64,000 bases of DNA from Variovorax paradoxus (GCF_029919115.1 NZ_CP123990.1:2790001-2854000), one strand, 5' to 3'. Counted from the first letter of the stretch, positions 44,174 through 54,472 are shown. The notes: generated by a model not told the origin, from the sequence alone. Made by a program: numbers and translations.

Positions 44174-44577
44174 CATTCCGTGCCGGTGGCGGGGCGATGG
44201 GCCACCGCCTCCAGGATGCAGAAGTCGACCAGCGCGTCGATCTCGTTCGATTTGTCGAACACCGCATCCACGCCGAATTCGGCGCAGCGCCGCCGGATGT
44301 CGGGCGTTGCATAGTTGCTGAGCACCACCACCTTCTGGTTCGGCCGGCGCGACGTGCAGGCCTGGAGCACGCCCAGGCCGCTTCCCTGCTTGAGAAAAAG
44401 ATCGACCACCGCAAGGTCCCACTCGTCGCTGTGGTCCTGCAGCCATTGGCGCGCGTGCGCTTCGGTTTCGGCAAAGCCGACAACCGTCGTGCAGGTGAGT
44501 TCTTCCAAGGTACCGATGAGGTTTTCACGGATCGTGAGGTTGTCTTCGACGATGTATGTCTGCAATCTGGTATCCAT
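44173..44577 (-). CDS. Receiver-only response regulator
   Basis: A 134-residue single receiver domain with no output part. The acidic pair is E11-D12, the phospho-acceptor D59 (LAVVDLFLKQGSG), and the conserved lysine K109 (AVFDKSNE). The sequence around the acceptor and the following QACTSRRPNQKVVVLSNYA is typical of single-domain regulators beside NarL-type systems. It may act as a phosphate sink, a relay or an allosteric partner of the CHASE3 kinase. The start MDTRLQTYIV lies just after a GAGGAA site; the 233-bp gap upstream to AsmA holds no other gene that I can see. Confidence 0.88.
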   Translation of the reverse strand: MDTRLQTYIVEDNLTIRENLIGTLEELTCTTVVGFAETEAHARQWLQDHSDEWDLAVVDLFLKQGSGLGVLQACTSRRPNQKVVVLSNYATPDIRRRCAEFGVDAVFDKSNEIDALVDFCILEAVAHRPATGTE

Positions 44578-44810
44578 GCCGAACCGCGCTTCCTCTGTTT
44601 GCAGGTGTCTCGCGAACGCCCCTGCTGGCGATTGCCTGCGCATCGAAGATTGAGGCGTCGGCGACTCGCATCATGCAGGGTTCGGAGGACGGGTGTTGTA
44701 GGCGGGTTCTGACGAGCGGGCCGCACGCGCGCCTTCCGTAGGCAATGCCGCACGGTTTTTGCGGTTCATTGCCGACCCGGGAAAATGAAAGGCCGGTATA
44801 TCCAGACTGC

Positions 44811-46823
44811 ATGGCAACGAACGTTCTTCGCGACCGGCCGCTGTGGCTCAAGCTGCTGGCGGCTTTCGTGCTGCTTTTGGCCCTGCTCGCGGTGGTGGTC
44901 TCGTTCTTCCCGTGGGACACGTTGAGGGGGCCGATCAACCGCTACGTCAGCGACAAGACCGGCCGGAAGTTCGAGATCACGCGCCGGCTCGACGTCGGTG
45001 TGGGGCTGCGCGGCGCCACCGTGAAGTTCGACGGCATCGAGTTTGCCAATCCACCATGGGCGCGCGACCCCTACCTGGTCAAGGCCGAGCGCGCCGAGTT
45101 CGACATACGGCTGTGGCCGCTGCTCACGCAGAAGATCGTCATTCCGCGCCTGGCGCTGTTCTCGCCCACGCTGGGGCTTCAGATGGAGCAGGACGGGCGG
45201 CGAACATGGGCCTTCGGCAAGGACACGTCCGACCCGGGGACCGTACCCGTCATCGGGCTGATGCAGGTCGACAACGGAACGATCGACTTCCTGGCCAAGC
45301 ACCTGGGCGTCGATCTGCATGCCGACGTGAGCTACGACACGAGCCGCGGCACGCTGCCGCTCAGCTACCGCATCAAGGGCCGCTACAAAGGCCAACCGCT
45401 CACCGCCGAGGGCCGGACCGGCAACGTGCTCCAGCTCAAGTCGGCCGGCCAGGAGCCGTTTCCGATGGAGATCGATGCGGCCGCGGGCCAGACACGCTTC
45501 AAGGCCCAGGGCACCGTGACCGACTTTGCCGACCTCGAGGGTATCGATGCCAAGTTCGAGCTCAAGGGCCAGACGCTTGGTGCCTTGTTTCCGCTGCTTG
45601 GCATTGCGCTGCCCGAGACTTCGCCCTATGCGCTGAGCGGCGACCTGCGCAAGCGCGCAAAGCTCTGGGAAGTGGCAGGGCTCAAGGGCAGGCTCGGTCT
45701 ATCGGACATTGCCGGCGACATGCGCTTCGACCAGGCCGGCCAACTGCCGCGCCTTGGGGGCGAGTTGCGCTCCCGCTTGATGGACATGGACGACCTGGGG
45801 CCGCTGATCGGCCTGCCGCCCACCGAGCGGTCTGCCAAGGCGGTTGAAGGGGTGGCGCCGCCACCCACCATCAAGCAGGCCAAGCGGGCGGGCGGCAGCA
45901 AGGTGCTGCCCACCGCCACGCTCGACTTCGACCGCCTGCGCGCAATGAACGCCGACGTGAAGTACACGGCCGACCGCATCCGCAACGTGCGCGACGTGCC
46001 GCTCGATCGCGGCAGCGTGCAGGTCAAGCTGACCGACGGCGTGCTTGCCCTCGACCCGCTCGATCTGGGCGTGGGCGGCGGCAAGCTGGCCGGTGCCATC
46101 CGCATCGACGCGACCCAGAACCCGGCGGATATCCGCGCCTCGCTCGACCTTCGCAATGTGCAGCTCAACCGCCTGGTACCGAAGATCGAAACCATGCGCA
46201 GCAGCTTCAGCCGGCTCGACGGCCGGCTCAATCTCTCGGGCCGCGGCAACTCGGTGGCCAGCTGGCTTGGCGGCGCCTCGGGCGATGTGGCGGCCCTGAC
46301 CGGGCGGGGCCGGTTCAGCAACCTGCTGCTCGAGTTCATGGGGCTGGACGGCGCCGAGATCATCAAGTTTCTGCTGCGCGGCGACCAGAACGTCGAACTG
46401 CGCTGCGCTGCCATGGCATTCGACGTCAACAAGGGCGTCATGACCAGCCGCAGCGTGGTGCTCGATACCGACGACACTGTTTTTCATGCGACCGGCCAGG
46501 CCAACCTGGCAACCGAGAAGCTCGACTTCGTGGTGCGCCCCGAGCCCAAGGACGCGAGCTTCCTGTCGCTGCGGACGCCGCTGGTCATCGGCGGCACCTT
46601 CGGCTCGCCCTCTGGTGGGGTTCAAGTCGTTCCGCTCGCGGAGCGCGGGCTGGCAGCGCTGGTGCTGGGGGCGCTCAACCCGCTGCTGGCGCTGGCGGCG
46701 ACCATCGAGACCGGGCCGGGCGAGGATGCCGATTGCAAGAGCGTGCTGGCGCAGGCCAACAAGCCCGGCACGGGCGCGGCCGCCGCTGGTGCGGCCAAGG
46801 CCAAGGGCGCAAAGCAGCGCTGA
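44811..46823 (+). CDS. AsmA-family envelope protein
   Basis: A 670-residue protein with one N-terminal membrane anchor (LLAAFVLLLALLAVVVSFF) and a large periplasmic beta-rich part. The N-terminal AsmA segment is recognised by NRYVSDKTGRKFEITRRLDV, IEFANPPWARDPYLVKAERA and QKIVIPRLALFSPTLGLQME; the C-terminal AsmA_2 part by LEFMGLDGAEIIKFLLRGD. AsmA/TamB-like proteins are thought to carry phospholipids toward the outer membrane or limit outer-membrane assembly errors. The ATG at 44811 gives MATNVLRDRPLWLKL; the frame is open 66 bases upstream but without family sequence. It has no evident operon partner. Confidence 0.9.
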   Translation: MATNVLRDRPLWLKLLAAFVLLLALLAVVVSFFPWDTLRGPINRYVSDKTGRKFEITRRLDVGVGLRGATVKFDGIEFANPPWARDPYLVKAERAEFDIRLWPLLTQKIVIPRLALFSPTLGLQMEQDGRRTWAFGKDTSDPGTVPVIGLMQVDNGTIDFLAKHLGVDLHADVSYDTSRGTLPLSYRIKGRYKGQPLTAEGRTGNVLQLKSAGQEPFPMEIDAAAGQTRFKAQGTVTDFADLEGIDAKFELKGQTLGALFPLLGIALPETSPYALSGDLRKRAKLWEVAGLKGRLGLSDIAGDMRFDQAGQLPRLGGELRSRLMDMDDLGPLIGLPPTERSAKAVEGVAPPPTIKQAKRAGGSKVLPTATLDFDRLRAMNADVKYTADRIRNVRDVPLDRGSVQVKLTDGVLALDPLDLGVGGGKLAGAIRIDATQNPADIRASLDLRNVQLNRLVPKIETMRSSFSRLDGRLNLSGRGNSVASWLGGASGDVAALTGRGRFSNLLLEFMGLDGAEIIKFLLRGDQNVELRCAAMAFDVNKGVMTSRSVVLDTDDTVFHATGQANLATEKLDFVVRPEPKDASFLSLRTPLVIGGTFGSPSGGVQVVPLAERGLAALVLGALNPLLALAATIETGPGEDADCKSVLAQANKPGTGAAAAGAAKAKGAKQR

Positions 46824-46850
46824 TCCAGAATAGAGAAAAGCGAGGTGCCT

Positions 46851-47612
46851 TCAGGCGGTGGCCGCGCGTTGCGCGCACACGCTGCAATGCGGGTCGCGCG
46901 CAATCTGCAGCGTGTCGAATGCCGTGCGGCGTCCGTCGAACATCAATAGCTTGCCCGCCAGCGACGGCCCGATGCCCGCGAGCAGCTTCAGCGCCTCGCT
47001 CGCCTGCAGCGTGCCGATGGTGCCCACCACGGGACCGAACACGCCGAGCACCGCGCAGAGCGTTTCCTCGAAGGCCGCGTCGGGCGGAAAAATGCACGCG
47101 TAACAGGGAGAGGCTTCGTCGCGCGTGTCGTAAACGCTCAACTGGCCATCGAACCGGATGGCGGCACCTGCCACCAGCGGCTTGCCATGCGCCACGCAGG
47201 CGCGGTTGACTGCATGCCGCGTTGCAAAGTTGTCGCAGCAGTCGATCACCACGTCTGCCGCCTCGACCAGGCGCGACAGCAGCGCCTCGTCGGCGCGGGC
47301 GGCGTGCGTCTCGATGGAGATGCCGGGATTGATGTCGCGCATGGCCTGTGCGGCCGATTCGACCTTCAGTGCACCCACTCGCGCGTGGGTGTGGGCCACC
47401 TGGCGCTGGAGATTGGTCAGGTCGACCTCGTCGTCGTCCACCAGCGCGACATGCCCGACGCCCGCCGCGGCAAGGTACAGCGCCACCGGAGAGCCCAAGC
47501 CGCCCGCACCGATGACCAGCGCGCGGCCGGCGCTCACGCGCGCCTGTCCGTCGATGCCGAATTCTTCGAGGAGGATGTGGCGCGAATAGCGCAGCAGGTC
47601 GTCGTCATTCAT
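46851..47612 (-). CDS. MoeB/ThiF-family adenylyltransferase
   Basis: A 253-residue E1-like enzyme. It begins MNDDDLLRYSRHILLEEFGI, a MoeB hallmark, with nucleotide loop GAGGLGSPVALYL, the conserved arginine region DLTNLQRQV, and four zinc cysteines in CYACIFPP and CSVCAQ. It adenylates the C-terminal glycine of a sulphur carrier (MoaD for molybdopterin, or ThiS for thiamine). Without the partner gene in the window I cannot decide between moeB and thiF. It lies downstream of ctpA but is separated from it by a strong terminator. Confidence 0.88.
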   Translation of the reverse strand: MNDDDLLRYSRHILLEEFGIDGQARVSAGRALVIGAGGLGSPVALYLAAAGVGHVALVDDDEVDLTNLQRQVAHTHARVGALKVESAAQAMRDINPGISIETHAARADEALLSRLVEAADVVIDCCDNFATRHAVNRACVAHGKPLVAGAAIRFDGQLSVYDTRDEASPCYACIFPPDAAFEETLCAVLGVFGPVVGTIGTLQASEALKLLAGIGPSLAGKLLMFDGRRTAFDTLQIARDPHCSVCAQRAATA

Positions 47613-47640
47613 GGTGGCTCATCCCGGCTTGTGCCAAACG

Positions 47641-47680
47641 AAAAAATACCGCGGCCCGGCAGTGCCGGTTCCGCGGTATT
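47641..47680 (-). terminator. Rho-independent terminator of ctpA
   Basis: On the minus strand a perfect ten-base stem (AATACCGCGG...CCGCGGTATT) with a nested CCGGC/GCCGG inner stem is followed by TTTTTT. It lies between ctpA and moeB and should end ctpA transcription. Confidence 0.85.
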
Positions 47681-47707
47681 CCGGATCTGAAAGCGTCTGG
47701 CAGCAGA

Positions 47708-49153
47708 TCAGTTCTCTTTTTTCTCTTCCTTGTTGTCGACGATGATCTGCGTCTTGCTGACCAGCACCGGCTGGCCCTTCAGGCGGTTGAGCGCCTGCAC
47801 CAGCGGAAAGTCCTTGTCGGTGCCGAACTCGGGCACCTTGCGGTCCTGCGGCGGCTTCTTGGCTTCTTCCTCGAGGCGCTTGCGCGCTTCGTCGCGTGCC
47901 TTTTCGCGCTCCGGGTCCTTGGTTTCGGGGCCCTGGCCGCTGGCCAGGTGCTTTTCCAGGTCGGCCTCGCGCATGCGCAGGGCGGCGAAGGGGCTGCCCT
48001 CGGCGCTTTCGTCGATGAGCACGTTGGGCACGATGCCCTTGGCCTGGATCGAGGTGCCGCTCGGCGTGTAGTAGCGCGCGGTGGTGATCTTCAGGCCCGT
48101 GTCCGGTCCGAGGGGGCGCACTGTCTGCACCGAGCCCTTGCCGAAGGTCTGGCTGCCCATGATGGTGGCGCGCTTGTGGTCTTGCAGCGCGCCGGCCACG
48201 ATTTCGCTTGCCGAGGCCGAGCCTTCGTTCACCAGCACCACCAGCGGCACGGACTTGAGGGCCGCGGGCAGGTTGCGCAGCGGGTCGCTGCCCGAACGGC
48301 GCTGATAGAACTCCGGCGCCGCCTTGTAGACCGACTTGCTTTCGGCCAACTGGCCGTCGGTGGAGACCACGGTCACGTTTTCGGGCAGGAAGGCGGCCGA
48401 AATGGCAACGGCCGCGTCGAGCAGGCCGCCCGGGTCGTTGCGCAGGTCGAGCACCAGGCCCTTGAGGTTGGGTTCTTCCTTGTAGATGTCCTCGACCTTC
48501 TTCACGAAGTCGTCGACCGTGCGTTCCTGGAACTGCGACAGCCGGATCCAGCCGTAGCCCGGCTCCATGACCTTGCCGCGCACCGATTGGGTACGGATTT
48601 CTTCCCGCGTGATCGTCACCGGGAAGGTGCGGCTTTCGTCCTTGCGGAAAATGGTCAGCAGCACCTTGGTGTTGGCCTCGCCCCGCATGCGCTTGACGGC
48701 TTCGTTGAGGGACAGGCCGCGCACGGCGGTGTCGTCGATCTTGGTGATCAGGTCGTTCGGCTTCAGGCCCGCGCGGAAGGCCGGGGAGCCCTCGATGGGC
48801 GACACCACCTTGATGAGGCCGTCCTCCTGCGAGATTTCGATGCCCACGCCGACGAAGCGGCCGGTCGTGCCTTCCCTGAATTCCTTGAAGGACTTCTTGT
48901 CGAAGTACTGGGAATGCGGGTCGAGCCCGGCGACCATGCCGGAAATGGCGTCGGAAATGAGCTTCTTCTCATCGACGGGTTCGACATAGTCGCTCTTGAC
49001 CATGCCGAAAACGGCGGCGAGTTGCTGCAGTTCCTCGAGCGGGAGCGGCGCGAGCGAGCCGCGTGCGACCGTCTGCAGGGAGACGGTGGTCAAGACGCCG
49101 GCAACGGCGCCGGCGGCGACCCAGCCGGTAATCTTCAATTTGTGGCCCATCAT
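47708..49153 (-). CDS. C-terminal processing protease CtpA (S41 family)
   Basis: An envelope serine protease of about 481 residues. A signal/anchor helix (KITGWVAAGAVAGVLTTVSL) is followed by a PDZ domain (EGSPAFRAGLKPNDLITKID) and the S41 catalytic domain: LDLRNDPGGLLDAAVAIS, the serine in VNEGSASASEIVAGAL, and the lysine in GSQTFGKGSVQTVRPLG. CtpA-type proteases trim periplasmic proteins by their C-termini, including cell-wall hydrolases. The start at 49153 is preceded by AAGGA at a good distance; another ATG follows immediately at 49150. The C-terminal 80 residues are highly charged. gpmA lies upstream on the same strand, 101 bases away. Confidence 0.93.
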   Translation of the reverse strand: MMGHKLKITGWVAAGAVAGVLTTVSLQTVARGSLAPLPLEELQQLAAVFGMVKSDYVEPVDEKKLISDAISGMVAGLDPHSQYFDKKSFKEFREGTTGRFVGVGIEISQEDGLIKVVSPIEGSPAFRAGLKPNDLITKIDDTAVRGLSLNEAVKRMRGEANTKVLLTIFRKDESRTFPVTITREEIRTQSVRGKVMEPGYGWIRLSQFQERTVDDFVKKVEDIYKEEPNLKGLVLDLRNDPGGLLDAAVAISAAFLPENVTVVSTDGQLAESKSVYKAAPEFYQRRSGSDPLRNLPAALKSVPLVVLVNEGSASASEIVAGALQDHKRATIMGSQTFGKGSVQTVRPLGPDTGLKITTARYYTPSGTSIQAKGIVPNVLIDESAEGSPFAALRMREADLEKHLASGQGPETKDPEREKARDEARKRLEEEAKKPPQDRKVPEFGTDKDFPLVQALNRLKGQPVLVSKTQIIVDNKEEKKEN

Positions 49154-49254
49154 GAGTGATTGTCCTTGTCGGCTGTCGAAGCAATATACACAGCTTGGAA
49201 GCAAATTGCCTGCCGGGGTTCCACGGGGGAGCGCCGCCGAGGGGTTTTAATTCT

Positions 49255-49998
49255 TCAGGCCTTGCCTTGCGAAGCCACCGCTGCGGCGGCCTTCTCGGCG
49301 GCCGCGGCGTCGCCCAGGTAATAGTGCCGCAGCGGCTTCAGGTCGTCGTCGAGTTCGTACACCAGCGGAATGCCGTTCGGAATATTCAGGCCGACGATCG
49401 CATCGTCCGAAATACCGTCGAGGTACTTGACCAGCGCCCGGATCGAGTTGCCGTGCGCGGCCACCACCAGCCGGCGGCCGGTGCGGATGGCCGGCGCCAT
49501 CGATTCGTTCCAGAACGGCAGCACGCGCGCCACCGTGTCCTTCAGGCACTCGGTCAGCGGAATCTGTTCGGGCGAAAGCTTGGCGTAGCGCACGTCGCTG
49601 CGTTCGCTGCGCGGATCGTCGGCTTCCAGGGCGGGCGGCGGGGTGCCGTAGCTGCGGCGCCAGACCAGCACCTGCTCGTCGCCGTATTTCTTGGCGGTTT
49701 CGGCCTTGTTCAGACCCTGCAGGGCGCCGTAGTGGCGCTCGTTCAGGCGCCAGGAGTGCACCACGGGCAGCCAGGTGCGGTCGAGTTCGTCGAGGGTGTG
49801 CCAGAGCGTGCGGGTGGCGCGCTTGAGCACGCTGGTGTAGGCCACGTCGAAGTCGTAGCCCTCGGCCTTGAGCAGCCGGCCGGCCTGCTTGGCCTGCTCG
49901 ATGCCGGTTTCGGTCAGGTCGACGTCGGTCCAGCCGGTGAAGCGGTTTTCGAGATTCCAGGTCGATTCGCCATGGCGGATCAGTACCAGTTTGTGCAT
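49255..49998 (-). CDS. gpmA: 2,3-Bisphosphoglycerate-dependent phosphoglycerate mutase
   Basis: Glycolytic enzyme of 247 residues that interconverts 3- and 2-phosphoglycerate. The catalytic histidine is in [14 protein letters not shown]; further family motifs are [27 protein letters not shown] and the second histidine in [16 protein letters not shown]. The C-terminal tail is the usual short alanine-rich end. It is divergent from the rhodanese gene (gap of 73 bases) and lies upstream of ctpA, a common order in betaproteobacteria. Confidence 0.96.
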   Translation of the reverse strand: MHKLVLIRHGESTWNLENRFTGWTDVDLTETGIEQAKQAGRLLKAEGYDFDVAYTSVLKRATRTLWHTLDELDRTWLPVVHSWRLNERHYGALQGLNKAETAKKYGDEQVLVWRRSYGTPPPALEADDPRSERSDVRYAKLSPEQIPLTECLKDTVARVLPFWNESMAPAIRTGRRLVVAAHGNSIRALVKYLDGISDDAIVGLNIPNGIPLVYELDDDLKPLRHYYLGDAAAAEKAAAAVASQGKA

Positions 49999-50071
49999 GT
50001 TGGGAGGCCTTTGGCAGCGCTTGGGAAAACCAGCATTCTAAAATCCCGGGTTTGCCATCCAAGGAACCCCC

Positions 50072-50491
50072 GTGAAATTGATCGAATTCGTCACCGCGAA
50101 CTGGATGCTGATCCTGATCGCACTCAGCTCGGGTGGCATGCTGGCCTGGCCGCTGATTCGCGGCGGCGCCGGTGGCGGCACCCTCACGGCCCAGGCGGCG
50201 GTGCACCTCATCAACCGCGAACGCGCGGTGCTGGTCGACGTGCGCGAGCCCGAAGAGTTCGCCACCGGCCACATGATCGGCGCCAAGAACGTGCCGCTGA
50301 ACCTGCTGGAAGAAAAACTGACCGGCACGGTCAAGAACAAGAACGTGCCGCTGCTGCTGGTGTGCGCCACCGGCGCCCGCGCCCAGCGCGCGGTGGCAAT
50401 GGCCAAGAAACTCGGTTACGAGCAGGCCCAAGCCGTGTCGGGCGGCCTCAAAGCCTGGAAAGAGGCTAACCTGCCGGTTGAAAAAGCTTGA
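50072..50491 (+). CDS. Membrane-anchored rhodanese-like protein
   Basis: A 139-residue protein with one N-terminal helix (ANWMLILIALSSGGMLAWPL) and a single rhodanese domain: VLVDVREPEEFATGHMIGAK and active-site cysteine in LLVCATGARAQRA. It resembles E. coli YibN, which also lies next to grxC and secB. Sulphur transfer is likely in principle; the acceptor is unknown. It starts with a GTG or ATG-like region near 50072; the GTG gives the best protein start MKLIEFVTANWML. grxC follows after 20 bases. Confidence 0.9.
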   Translation: MKLIEFVTANWMLILIALSSGGMLAWPLIRGGAGGGTLTAQAAVHLINRERAVLVDVREPEEFATGHMIGAKNVPLNLLEEKLTGTVKNKNVPLLLVCATGARAQRAVAMAKKLGYEQAQAVSGGLKAWKEANLPVEKA

Positions 50492-50511
50492 ATCTCCCTG
50501 AGATACATCCT

Positions 50512-50772
50512 ATGCAAGCCGTCAAGATGTACACCACCGCGTTCTGCCCGTACTGTGTTCGTGCGAAGCAGTTCCTCAAGTCCAAGGGCGTCGACGAGAT
50601 CGAAGAAATTCGCATCGACACCGATCCCGAGGCCCGCAGCACCATGATGGAAATCACCCAGCGCCGCACGGTGCCGCAGATTTTCATCGGCGACACCCAC
50701 GTGGGCGGCTGCGACGACCTGATGGCGCTCGACAGCCGCGGCGGCCTCATGCCTCTGCTGCAAGCCGCCTGA
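50512..50772 (+). CDS. grxC: Glutaredoxin 3
   Basis: A small cytoplasmic thiol-disulphide oxidoreductase of 86 residues that uses glutathione. The redox motif CPYC is in TTAFCPYCVRAKQFLKS; RRTVPQIFIGDTHVGGCDD supplies the cis-proline and the glutathione-binding loop. The ATG at 50512 (MQAVKMYT) is preferred over the in-frame ATG at 50488, whose extra residues lie outside the fold. It belongs to the rhodanese-grxC-secB-gpsA group. Confidence 0.96.
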   Translation: MQAVKMYTTAFCPYCVRAKQFLKSKGVDEIEEIRIDTDPEARSTMMEITQRRTVPQIFIGDTHVGGCDDLMALDSRGGLMPLLQAA

Positions 50773-50899
50773 ACACCAATCAGCCCGGTGTCACGGAAGC
50801 GGTCCGGGCGCCGGGCGATAATCGCCTGCTCATTCATCTGCAGCCCGCTGCGGGAACCTCTCCCCGGCGGGCATTGTTTTGATTCTCGAAAGTTCAGCC

Positions 50900-51364
50900 A
50901 TGGCCGACCAGCAAGCCCAAGATCCCATCTTCCAGATCCAGCGCGTCTACCTCAAGGACCTGTCGCTCGAACAGCCCAATTCGCCCGGCATCCTGCTCGA
51001 ACAAGAGCAGCCCACCGTGGACATCCAGCTTGGCGTGGACGCCCAGCCGGTGGCTGAAGGCATCTTCGAGATCACCGTGTCGGCCACCGTGCAGACCAAG
51101 ATCCAGGACAAGACCGTGTTCCTGGTCGAAGCCAAGCAAGCCGGCATCTTCGAGATCCGCAACCTGCCCGAAGACCAGATGGGCCCGATCCTCGGCATTG
51201 CCTGCCCGCAAATCGTGTACCCGTACCTGCGCGGCAACGTGGCCGACGTGATCCAGCGCGGTGGCTTTCCGCCCGTGCACCTGGCGGAAATCAACTTCCA
51301 GGCCATGTACGAGCAGCAGCAGGCACAGGCCGCCGGCCAGCCCGCCCCGACCCTCGCACAGTAA
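50900..51364 (+). CDS. secB: Protein-export chaperone SecB
   Basis: A 154-residue chaperone that binds unfolded preproteins as a tetramer and hands them to SecA. Conserved parts are [40 protein letters not shown] and [20 protein letters not shown]. The tail is glutamine/alanine-rich. The ATG at 50900 (MADQQAQD) fits the family; the in-frame ATG at 50879 adds seven residues without similarity. gpsA follows after 24 bases, the order found in E. coli. Confidence 0.97.
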   Translation: MADQQAQDPIFQIQRVYLKDLSLEQPNSPGILLEQEQPTVDIQLGVDAQPVAEGIFEITVSATVQTKIQDKTVFLVEAKQAGIFEIRNLPEDQMGPILGIACPQIVYPYLRGNVADVIQRGGFPPVHLAEINFQAMYEQQQAQAAGQPAPTLAQ

Positions 51365-51388
51365 ACCGGCACAACGCCGCCAACGCCG

Positions 51389-52444
51389 ATGAAGATCTGC
51401 GTTCATGGCGCCGGTGCCTGGGGCACGGCAGTGGCCGTCAATGCGGCCCTGAACACCGCCGTCGGCCACGAGGTCACGCTCTGGGCGCGCGATGCCGCGC
51501 AGGCAAATGCCATTTCGAAGGCGCGCGAGAACACCCGCTACCTGCCGGGGCTGGCCTTGCCGGCCTCGCTTGCCGTGCGGGCCGGCGATATCGGCCAGGC
51601 GCATGCCGGGGCCGACCTCGTCATCGTGGCCACGCCCATGGCGGCCCTGCGTGAACAGCTCATTGCGCTGCGCGGCTGCACCGTGCCTGTCGCATGGCTC
51701 TGCAAGGGCGTGGAGCCCGCGCTCGACGCTTCCTCCCCCGCTTCCTTCGGCCTGCTCGCGCACGAGATCTGGGCCCAGGTTGCTCCAGATTTGATAGCAG
51801 GCGTGCTCAGCGGCCCGAGCTTCGCGCAAGAAGTGGCTGAAGGCCGCCCCACCGCGCTGGTGGCCGCGAGTCCGCATGCCACCGTGCGCGATGCGCTGGT
51901 CGAGGCATTCCACGGCCCGGCCCTGCGTGTCTATGCCAACGACGACATCGTCGGCGTCGAGGTCGGTGGCGCGGTCAAGAACGTGCTGGCCATTGCGACG
52001 GGGCTTTGCGACGGCCTGGCGCTCGGGCTCAATGCGCGCGCCGCGCTCATCACGCGTGGCCTGGCCGAAATGACCCGCTTCGGGCTTGCGCTCGGCGCTC
52101 GTGCCGAGACGTTCATGGGCCTTTCCGGCCTTGGCGACCTGGTACTGACTTCGACCGGCGACCTCTCGCGCAACCGCAAGGTGGGTCTGTTGCTGGCGCA
52201 GGGGCAGACCCTGGCGCAAGCGGTGGCCTCGCTCGGCCATGTGGCCGAAGGCGTGTATTGCGCGCGCACCGTGGTGCAGCGCGCGCGCGGCCTGGGCGTG
52301 GAAATGCCCATCGCCGAAAGCGTGGTGGCGTTGCTCGACGGCCGGGTGAGCCCGCGGGAAGCGGTAGCCTCGCTCACCGGCCGCGATCCGGTGCCCGAAA
52401 CCGTCCATGCCCAGGGGCCGGGCGGTCCACCCCAACAAGACTGA
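51389..52444 (+). CDS. gpsA: Glycerol-3-phosphate dehydrogenase [NAD(P)+]
   Basis: Makes sn-glycerol-3-phosphate from dihydroxyacetone phosphate for phospholipid synthesis; 351 residues. The nucleotide loop is [12 protein letters not shown], the catalytic lysine region WLCKGVEPA, and the helix [18 protein letters not shown] is a GpsA signature, followed by [17 protein letters not shown]. The last residues (after about 340) are not conserved. It is the last gene of the rhodanese-grxC-secB-gpsA group; nadC starts 16 bases later. Confidence 0.97.
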   Translation: MKICVHGAGAWGTAVAVNAALNTAVGHEVTLWARDAAQANAISKARENTRYLPGLALPASLAVRAGDIGQAHAGADLVIVATPMAALREQLIALRGCTVPVAWLCKGVEPALDASSPASFGLLAHEIWAQVAPDLIAGVLSGPSFAQEVAEGRPTALVAASPHATVRDALVEAFHGPALRVYANDDIVGVEVGGAVKNVLAIATGLCDGLALGLNARAALITRGLAEMTRFGLALGARAETFMGLSGLGDLVLTSTGDLSRNRKVGLLLAQGQTLAQAVASLGHVAEGVYCARTVVQRARGLGVEMPIAESVVALLDGRVSPREAVASLTGRDPVPETVHAQGPGGPPQQD

Positions 52445-52460
52445 AGAGACAAAAAGAGCC

Positions 52461-53339
52461 ATGAGCCTTCGCTTTGATTTTTCGGCGCCGGCCGTGGCCG
52501 CGCTGGCCCGGGCCGACGCCGCCCGCGCCTTGCAGGAAGACGTGGCCGACGGCGATCTGACCGCATCGTTGGTCGACCCCGGCCGCCGGGCCCGCGCCCG
52601 CGTGCTGGCGCGCGAATCGGCCGTGCTGTGCGGTGCGCCCTGGGTCGAAGCGACCGTGCGGCAGCTCGATCCGCAAGCCCGCATCGAGTGGCTGTGCGGC
52701 GAGGGCGATCGCTGCGCGGCCGACCAGACCGTGCTCGAGATCGAGGGTTCGGCCCGCGCACTTCTGACGGCCGAGCGCACCGCGCTCAACTTTCTTCAGC
52801 TGCTGAGCGCCGTCGCCACCAAGACAGCGCTCTATGCCGATGCCGTCAGCGGCACACGCGCCAGCATCGTCGACACCCGCAAGACCCTGCCGGGCCTGCG
52901 CCTGGCGCAGAAGTACGCGGTGCGCACCGGCGGTGGCGTGAACCACCGCATCGGTCTTTACGACGCGGTGCTCATCAAGGAAAACCACATTGCGGCGGCC
53001 GGCGGTGTGGCCGCGGCGCTGCGCGCTGTGGCGCCGGTGGCCGATCGCGCTGCCTTTGTCGAAGTCGAGGTCGAAACGCTGGCGCAGCTGCGTGAGGCAT
53101 TGGATGCAGGTGCACGCATGGTGCTGCTCGACAACATGGACCTGCCCACGCTGCGCGAAGCCGTTCGCATCAACGATGCGGCCGGCAACGAACGCAAGGC
53201 CGTGCTCGAAATTTCGGGCGGCGTCACGCTCGAAGGCCTTCGCACATTGGCAGAAACCGGTGTGGACCGCATCTCGGTCGGCGCGCTCACCAAGGACGTG
53301 AAGGCCATCGATTTCTCGATGCGCTTCCAGGAAAGCTGA
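52461..53339 (+). CDS. nadC: Nicotinate-nucleotide pyrophosphorylase
   Basis: Quinolinate phosphoribosyltransferase of 292 residues, third step of NAD synthesis from aspartate. Motifs are [15 protein letters not shown] near the start, [40 protein letters not shown] and [20 protein letters not shown], all strongly conserved. The end shows the TIM-barrel phosphate loop [19 protein letters not shown]. The ATG 52461 gives [10 protein letters not shown]. nadA follows after 11 bases. Confidence 0.97.
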   Translation: MSLRFDFSAPAVAALARADAARALQEDVADGDLTASLVDPGRRARARVLARESAVLCGAPWVEATVRQLDPQARIEWLCGEGDRCAADQTVLEIEGSARALLTAERTALNFLQLLSAVATKTALYADAVSGTRASIVDTRKTLPGLRLAQKYAVRTGGGVNHRIGLYDAVLIKENHIAAAGGVAAALRAVAPVADRAAFVEVEVETLAQLREALDAGARMVLLDNMDLPTLREAVRINDAAGNERKAVLEISGGVTLEGLRTLAETGVDRISVGALTKDVKAIDFSMRFQES

Positions 53340-53350
53340 GGGCGACGGCC

Positions 53351-54472
53351 GTGGCTTCTTCTTTCGTCATCGACGTCGACTACGAACAGCCGGTGGCCAA
53401 AGCCGGCTCGGCCTGCGACACCCGCCATGCCTGGGCGCGCGTGCCGCCCGAACCCTCGCCCGACGAACGCATCGTATTGAAGGAGTGCATTCGCCGCCTG
53501 CTGCGCGAGCGCAATGCGGTGATGGTGTCGCACTTCTACGTACACCCAGACCTGCAGGACCTGGCCGAGGAAACCGGCGGCATCGTGAGCGACTCGCTCG
53601 AAATGGCGCGCTTCGGCCGCGACCACGCAGCCCAGACGCTGGTGGTGTCGGGCGTGCGCTTCATGGGTGAGACGGCCAAGATCCTCTCGCCCGAGAAGCG
53701 CGTGCTCATGCCCGACCTGGACGCCAACTGCTCGCTCGATCTCGGCTGCCCGGTCGATGAATTCAGCGCGTTCTGCGACCAGCACCCCGACCGCACCGTG
53801 GTCGTCTACGCCAACACCAGTGCGGCCGTGAAAGCGCGCGCCGACTGGCTCGTGACCTCCAGCTGCGCGCTCGACGTGGTGAGCGCGCTGCATGCGCAAG
53901 GCCGCAAGATTCTCTGGGGCCCCGACCGCCACCTGGGCGACTACATCCAGCGCCAGACCGGCGCCGACATGGTCAGCTGGAACGGCGCCTGCATCGTGCA
54001 TGACGAATTCAAGGCACTGGAACTTGAGCTGCTCAAGAAGGCACATCCCGCCGCAAAGGTGCTGGTGCACCCCGAGTCGCCGGCCGACGTGATTGCACTG
54101 GCCGATGCGGTCGGTTCGACCTCGGCCATCCTGAATGCGGCGCAGCGTATGGACGCGAAGGAATTCATCGTTGCCACTGACAGCGGCATGCTGCACAAGC
54201 TGCGCACGTTGAATCCGGGCAAGACTTTTATCGAGGCACCCACAGCCGGCAATGGGGGCACATGCAAGAGCTGCGCGCATTGCCCCTGGATGGCGATGAA
54301 CGGGCTGGTGGAGTTGGTGAATGCGCTGGAAACGGGCGCGGGTGAGATTCAGGTTGATCCGGCGCTGGGGTTGCGGGCGCGGGTACCGATCGACCGGATG
54401 CTGGCGTTTACTGCGGGCCTGAAGAATGGCCAGGCGCCGGGCAGCCTGATTGCCGGCATCGGCGCCGCCTGA
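53351..54472 (+). CDS. nadA: Quinolinate synthase A
   Basis: A 4Fe-4S enzyme of 373 residues that condenses iminoaspartate with dihydroxyacetone phosphate to quinolinate. The three cluster cysteines appear in [22 protein letters not shown] and [13 protein letters not shown] segments; [19 protein letters not shown] and [18 protein letters not shown] parts are family signatures (here [20 protein letters not shown]). It starts at a GTG directly after GACGGCC, giving [13 protein letters not shown]. It is co-transcribed with nadC; nadB is on the opposite strand 3 kb away. Confidence 0.97.
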   Translation: MASSFVIDVDYEQPVAKAGSACDTRHAWARVPPEPSPDERIVLKECIRRLLRERNAVMVSHFYVHPDLQDLAEETGGIVSDSLEMARFGRDHAAQTLVVSGVRFMGETAKILSPEKRVLMPDLDANCSLDLGCPVDEFSAFCDQHPDRTVVVYANTSAAVKARADWLVTSSCALDVVSALHAQGRKILWGPDRHLGDYIQRQTGADMVSWNGACIVHDEFKALELELLKKAHPAAKVLVHPESPADVIALADAVGSTSAILNAAQRMDAKEFIVATDSGMLHKLRTLNPGKTFIEAPTAGNGGTCKSCAHCPWMAMNGLVELVNALETGAGEIQVDPALGLRARVPIDRMLAFTAGLKNGQAPGSLIAGIGAA

